64,000 nucleotides of DNA, taken from contig NZ_CAKASM010000001.1 in the NCBI RefSeq assembly GCF_916858675.1, positions 532,692-596,691 of the forward strand. Reading direction: 5' to 3'. Positions within the stretch are counted from its first letter, which is position 1, and every line of letters starts with the position of its first letter. The translations under genes were made by a program, and so were the position numbers. Shown here piece by piece: positions 60,418 to 64,000 of the stretch. Origin of the DNA: Sphingomonas sp. Leaf21 (GTDB taxonomy: Bacteria; Pseudomonadota; Alphaproteobacteria; Sphingomonadales; Sphingomonadaceae). The notes under the pieces were generated by a model. That model saw only the letters and a program-made list of their open reading frames with translations, ran no database searches and was not told where the DNA came from.

Positions 60418-61488
60418 TCACAGCGTCAGCGGGGCATGGTCGATCTGCGGCAGGACGTGGCGAGCGAACAGATCGGCCTCCGCCGCGTGCGGATAGCCCG
60501 ACAGGATGAACGCATCGATGCCCGCTTCACGATAGGCCTGCAGCTTGGCGAGAACCTGATCGGGATCGCCGACGATCGCCGCGCCGCAACCCGAACGCGC
60601 CCGACCGATGCCGGTCCACAGATTGGCCTCGACATAGCCGTCGTCGCTCCCCTCGCGCAGTTCGGCCTGGCGCCGGACACCCGCCGATTGCGAGTCCAGC
60701 GAGCGCGACCGGATCGCCGCGCCGGTCGCGTCATCCAGTTTGGACAGCAGCCGATCGGCGGCGGCGCGCGCCTCCGCCTCGGTTTCGCGGACCACGACAT
60801 GGACGCGATATCCGAAGCGCAAGCTGCGGCCACGCCGCGCGGCCCGCGCGCGCAGGTCGGCGACGATGGCGCGCACCCCCTCCATCGTGTCGGGCCACAT
60901 CAGATAGACGTCCGCGCCTTCGGCGGCCGCCTCCCGCGCAGCCTCCGACAGGCCGCCAAAATAGAAGGGCGGGCACCGCCCCGAGACAGTCGTCAAGCGC
61001 GGCGGGTCGAGCTTCAATTTCCAAAAATCGCCGACATGATCGAGCGGTTTCCCGTCGAGCAGGGTGCGCAGGATGTGCATCGCCTCGACCGTCCGGGCGT
61101 AGCGGGGCGCGCTGTCCAGCGTCTCGCCGGGCAGATCGCTGGAGATGATGTTGACGGTCAGCCGCCCGCCCAGCATCCGGTCGATCGTCGCGATCTGCCG
61201 GGCCAATTGCGGCGGCCAGCTTTCGCCGATCCGCACCGCCATCAGCAACCGCATCCGCCGGAGCAGCGGCGCGATCCCGGCGGCGAAGGCAGTGGTGTCC
61301 ATGCCCAGCGCATAGCCCGACGGCAGCAGGCAATTGTCATACCCTGCCGTTTCCGCCTGCAACACGATGTCGCGGCAATGCTCCCAGCTCGAGCGCAATG
61401 CCGGGTCGGGCACGCCCAGAAACTCGTAATCGTCGTCGCACAACGCCGAGAACCAGCTGATCTCGCAAGGGCCAAACGTATCGGTCAT
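60418..61488 (-). CDS. LLM flavin-dependent sulfonate monooxygenase (SsuD/SmoC-like)
   Basis: 356 residues from the ATG at 61488, overlapping the AKR stop as ATGA. The TIM-barrel signatures of SsuD are kept: LLMAVRIGESWPPQLARQIA, GRLTVNIISSDLPGET, PPFYFGGLSEAAREAAAEGA, GYRVHVVVRETEAEARAAAD, ANLWTGIGRARSGCGAAIVG, and DAFILSGYPH. SsuD-type enzymes use FMNH2 and O2 to split the C-S bond of a sulfonate, releasing sulfite. With an aldo/keto reductase directly upstream this matches the SmoC/SmoB pair for sulfoquinovose. No flavin reductase is seen in the window. The substrate is inferred. Confidence 0.85.
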   Translation of the reverse strand: MTDTFGPCEISWFSALCDDDYEFLGVPDPALRSSWEHCRDIVLQAETAGYDNCLLPSGYALGMDTTAFAAGIAPLLRRMRLLMAVRIGESWPPQLARQIATIDRMLGGRLTVNIISSDLPGETLDSAPRYARTVEAMHILRTLLDGKPLDHVGDFWKLKLDPPRLTTVSGRCPPFYFGGLSEAAREAAAEGADVYLMWPDTMEGVRAIVADLRARAARRGRSLRFGYRVHVVVRETEAEARAAADRLLSKLDDATGAAIRSRSLDSQSAGVRRQAELREGSDDGYVEANLWTGIGRARSGCGAAIVGDPDQVLAKLQAYREAGIDAFILSGYPHAAEADLFARHVLPQIDHAPLTL

Positions 61489-62378
61489 GGCAGGCGCTCT
61501 CCCATTCCGGCCTGAAGCACGGCATACCATTCGGCGCGGGTCCACTCGACGCGATACACGTCCGCCGCCGCGCGGATGCGGTCGGGATTTTGCGATCCGA
61601 TGATCGGAATGATCCGCGCCGGATGCGCCATGGCCCAGGCCAAAGCGGCCGTAGCAGCATCGACGCCCCAGCGCTGGCCGTGCTCTGCCAGCAACGCCGC
61701 AGCCGGATGATCCCCCGCGACCAGCCGCCCGCCCGCCAGCGGCGACCAGGCAAGCACCGTCATGTCGCGCGCCATCGCTTGGTCCAGCGTGCCGTCGAAC
61801 AGCGGCGCAGGGCGCAGCGGCGAGAATTCGGGCTGGGTGGACAGGATGGGCAGTCCCAGGAACGTCGCCAGTGCATCGACCTCGGCCGGGCTATGGTTCG
61901 ACACGCCGATCCCGGCGACCTTGCCCGTCTCGACCATGCGGGTCAGCGCGGCGGCGACCTCCTGCGGATGGCTCAGGAAATCGCGGCGGTGGATCTGGTA
62001 CAGCTCGACCCGCTCGACGCCCATGCGCGCCAGCGACGCGTCGAGCGCCTCGGCCAGATAGGCGGCACTCGAATCATAGGGATCGCCCGGCCAGATGCCG
62101 CCCTTTGTGGCGATCACCATCCGCTCGCGCAGCGTCGGCGCGCTGGCAAGCACCCGGCCCAGCAGCGTCTCGGACGATCCGAACCCGGCATCGTCGGTGC
62201 CATAGATATCGGCGGTATCAAACAGCGTGATCCCGGCATCCAGCGCCGCCTCGACACGGGCACGCGCCGCCGAGACGTCATCGCCGGTAAAACGCCACAT
62301 GCCCCAAGCTATCGGGGACACAAAAATTGCGCTCTTGCCGAGCGGCCGTGCTTCGCGGGAAAGGCGGATGGTCGTCAT
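61485..62378 (-). CDS. Aldo/keto reductase, YdhF/SmoB-like
   Basis: 297 residues from MTTIRLSREARPLGKS; an in-frame ATG at 62396 would add six residues. LFDTADIYGTDDAGFGSSET holds Asp and Tyr of the tetrad, MVIATKGGIWPGD the Lys, LYQIHRRD the His; IIGSQNPDRIRAAADVYRVE is the NADP loop. In the SMO sulfoquinovose pathway an AKR reduces the 6-oxo-glucose made by the monooxygenase to glucose. The ATGA overlap with the monooxygenase gene makes the two proteins translationally coupled, supporting a shared pathway. Confidence 0.87.
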   Translation of the reverse strand: MTTIRLSREARPLGKSAIFVSPIAWGMWRFTGDDVSAARARVEAALDAGITLFDTADIYGTDDAGFGSSETLLGRVLASAPTLRERMVIATKGGIWPGDPYDSSAAYLAEALDASLARMGVERVELYQIHRRDFLSHPQEVAAALTRMVETGKVAGIGVSNHSPAEVDALATFLGLPILSTQPEFSPLRPAPLFDGTLDQAMARDMTVLAWSPLAGGRLVAGDHPAAALLAEHGQRWGVDAATAALAWAMAHPARIIPIIGSQNPDRIRAAADVYRVEWTRAEWYAVLQAGMGERLP

Positions 62379-62409
62379 CGGGCGTCGGAATGGCATAGGG
62401 ACACGGGCA

Positions 62410-63504
62410 ATGGTAGCGCCAATTCGGTACGGGATCGTTGGAACGGGCATGATGGGCGTCGAACATCTGCGCAACATCGCGCTGGTCCCGGGCGCACAGA
62501 TCGTGGCGGTCGCCGACCCTGTGCCACAATCGCTCGACTGGGCCCGCGACGCGCTGGGCACGGCAGCGGCGGGCGTCACCGCCCATGAAAGTGTCGAGGC
62601 CTTTGCCCGCGAAGCTCGTGTCGATGCGGTCGTTATAGCCTCACCCAATCACACCCACCGCTCCGTCCTGGAGCCGCTGTTCGGCATGGATGCGGCGATC
62701 CTTTGCGAAAAGCCGCTGGCAACGACCATCGCCGATGCACGCTGGATCGTCGAGCGCGCCGCCGATCATGCCCGGCCATTCTGGACCGGCATGGAATATC
62801 GCTTCATGCCCCCCGCCGCCGCCTTTATCGATGCCATCCATGGCGGGCGTGTCGGCCGTTTGCAGATGCTGTCGATCCGCGAGCACCGCTTCCCCTTCCT
62901 GCCCAAGGTCGGCGACTGGAACCGCTTCAAGGCCAATACCGGCGGTACGATGGTCGAGAAATGCTGCCACTTCTTCGACCTGATGCGGCTGATCGTCCAG
63001 GCGGAGCCGCTGCGGGTCTATTGCTCGGGCGCGATGGACGTGAACCATCTCGACGAACGGTATGACGGCCGCACGCCCGACATCATCGACAACAGCTTCA
63101 CTACCATCGACTTCGCCAATGGCGTGCGCGCCCTGCTCGACCTGTCGATGTTCGCGGATGGCGCCGAGCATCAGGAGGAAATGAGCGCGACCGGCGACAC
63201 CGCTCGCCTCGACGTCCACATCCCGCCCGGCGAACTGGTGTATAGCCCGCGCGTTGGCTTCGGCGGGGAGAAGCGCGTCGAGAGGACCCGCATCGCGATC
63301 GACCCGATGGCACATGCGGCGGGCAGCCATGAGGGCGCGACCTATTACCAGCACCTCGCATTTGCCGCCGCGGTACGCGGCGACGGCCCCGTCCAGGTGT
63401 CCGCGGAGGACGGTCTTCGCGCGGTAGCGATGGGCGTGGCAGCGGAAATCAGCGCCCGCGAACACCGCGTGGTCGACATGCATGAGGTCGAGGAGATGGC
63501 GTAA
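62410..63504 (+). CDS. Gfo/Idh/MocA-family protein, candidate NAD-dependent sulfoquinovosidase
   Basis: 364 residues. RYGIVGTGMMGVEHLRNIAL is the NAD(P) motif; ILCEKPLATT is the EKP motif; GGTMVEKCCHFFDLMRLIVQ carries the catalytic-region His. The C-terminal alpha/beta domain follows. Most relatives are sugar dehydrogenases, but one branch, GH188, uses bound NAD for redox-neutral hydrolysis of sulfoquinovosides and occurs in sulfoquinovose clusters lacking the GH31 enzyme. No GH31 is present here, so GH188 is a real possibility; a simple dehydrogenase is the alternative. It has no signal peptide. Its start is 31 bases from the divergent AKR start. Confidence 0.8.
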   Translation: MVAPIRYGIVGTGMMGVEHLRNIALVPGAQIVAVADPVPQSLDWARDALGTAAAGVTAHESVEAFAREARVDAVVIASPNHTHRSVLEPLFGMDAAILCEKPLATTIADARWIVERAADHARPFWTGMEYRFMPPAAAFIDAIHGGRVGRLQMLSIREHRFPFLPKVGDWNRFKANTGGTMVEKCCHFFDLMRLIVQAEPLRVYCSGAMDVNHLDERYDGRTPDIIDNSFTTIDFANGVRALLDLSMFADGAEHQEEMSATGDTARLDVHIPPGELVYSPRVGFGGEKRVERTRIAIDPMAHAAGSHEGATYYQHLAFAAAVRGDGPVQVSAEDGLRAVAMGVAAEISAREHRVVDMHEVEEMA

Positions 63505-63653
63505 TCTCGCGGCCCTGGCACGGTCAGGCGCTTGCCATGACGACATCGGGCGTCGTGACCCAGAAACCGACATTGGCAGAAGGCACTCAATAAAACAGCG
63601 GTTCCCTGTATCGCCTGACGGAGCCAACGGATCGATCCATCTGTTGAACGGCG

Positions 63654-63908
63654 ATGGATGGTCAACGCAAACCTAACGCTGTCGAACAGGCCGACCGTAA
63701 ACTTACCTCAGAGGTGAACGAGGAGCGCGATAGTTGGCCCGTGCGGCTGATCGGTGCCGCCAGCGAGATCGGTGACCAGCCACAGATGCGGATGATCTGC
63801 GCCGCAACGGTCGCGGCTGGTATTGCCCGCCGCGATCTGCGCCTCACCAGTACCGGCTTGAGGATGCTCGCGGCTCACACGCTTGCCACGTGGATCAAGA
63901 GCGGGTGA
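63654..63908 (+). pseudogene. PAP2-type phosphatase gene truncated at an IS end
   Basis: 84 residues. The segment MICAATVAAGIARRDLRLTS followed by GLRMLAAHTLATWIKSG resembles the N-terminal part of PAP2-superfamily phosphatases, in which AHxLAT-x-x-KS leads into the K-x-x-x-x-x-x-RP catalytic motif. That motif is missing because the frame meets a TGA at 63906-63908, precisely where the IS-end repeat TGAGTAGCCCCTAG begins. The gene is therefore probably cut by the element. Confidence 0.55.
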
Positions 63909-63937
63909 GTAGCCCCTAGTTTTTGAGTAGCCCCTAG
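63906..63937 (+). repeat. Tandem 14-base direct repeat at IS boundary
   Basis: TGAGTAGCCCCTAG occurs at 63906-63919 and again at 63924-63937, an 18-base period with TTTT between. The second copy runs on into ATTTCTGGACGCC and looks like an IS terminal repeat; the first copy is an extra, partial end. Confidence 0.75.
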
Positions 63938-64000
63938 ATTTCTGGACGCCTCGGGTCCTAATTTTGAGGACAGGAGGCGACGATGGGGAAACCCAATTTC
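63924..64000 (+). mobile_element. Left end of an IS3-family-like insertion sequence
   Basis: The sequence from TGAGTAGCCCCTAGATTTCT resembles IS3-family terminal repeats (TG start, C-rich then TTTCTGGA). It is followed after about 45 bases by AGGAGG (63972-63977) and the orfA start. The rest lies outside the window, so group assignment and the right end cannot be checked. Confidence 0.6.
63983..64000 (+). CDS. Start of IS3-type transposase orfA (partial)
   Basis: ATG at 63983 with AGGAGG 5 bases upstream; only MGKPNF is visible. IS3-family OrfA proteins often begin with a similar M-x-K/R-P-x-F before the helix-turn-helix. Cut by the window edge. Confidence 0.5.

Overview
The window looks like a chromosomal segment of a high-GC alphaproteobacterium of the Sphingomonas type. 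The evidence is the dense GC-rich coding on both strands, five large TonB-dependent receptors (TBDRs), many Tat- or Sec-exported glycosidases, CheW/MCP chemotaxis genes, and families common in sphingomonads (PepSY ferri-siderophore reductases, divergently paired SDR/regulator modules). I see no rRNA, tRNA, CRISPR array or prophage.

Layout. 1-2845: tail of a polysaccharide deacetylase, a type-B carboxylesterase and a GH5-like hydrolase, overlapping end to end. 2984-5253: three small genes followed by lysA, ending in a hairpin terminator. On the other strand the same terminator serves a tiny 24-codon ORF that has a perfect Shine-Dalgarno sequence. 5510-7310: lipoprotein / TupA-like ATP-grasp / DUF3833 lipoprotein genes with 4-base overlaps. 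7643-11029: metallophosphoesterase and a siderophore-type TBDR. 11218-15073: redox genes (two aldo/keto reductases, one of them PdxI/YdbC-like, and an SDR) with LysR and ArsR regulators. 15074-15431: a scar holding an SDR fragment and a frameshifted IS256-type transposase tail.

15432-35272 is a glycan- and glycoprotein-degradation region: GH29 fucosidase on the minus strand, then on the plus strand GH43, GH43-like, GH97, GH43, GH27, GH51, an STN-domain TBDR, a double M16 peptidase and a homologue of plant-type peptide-N-glycosidase A (PNGase A). A second TBDR-GH29 pair lies at 46071-50646. Together these enzymes could strip arabinose, galactose and fucose from plant glycans and remove whole N-glycans from glycoproteins.

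35391-41237: a beta-propeller-like unknown, then a PepSY / small membrane protein / siderophore TBDR operon behind a Fur-like site. 41335-47756: a hypothetical gene, an MCP-CheW pair, a TetX-like flavin monooxygenase and GH29 number two. 51170-54983: two divergent dehydrogenase/regulator pairs (SDR with AraC; extended SDR with XRE).

55157-63504 is the most striking block. A minus-strand run reads aldo/keto reductase, SsuD-like flavin monooxygenase, MFS transporter, TBDR and sulfatase, with a Gfo/Idh/MocA protein divergent from its head. This closely matches the logic of the oxidative (SMO-type) sulfoquinovose pathway, with the Gfo/Idh protein as a candidate NAD-dependent sulfoquinovosidase (GH188-like). 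The right edge holds a PAP2-type phosphatase cut short at the end of an IS3-type element whose orfA begins in the last 18 bases.
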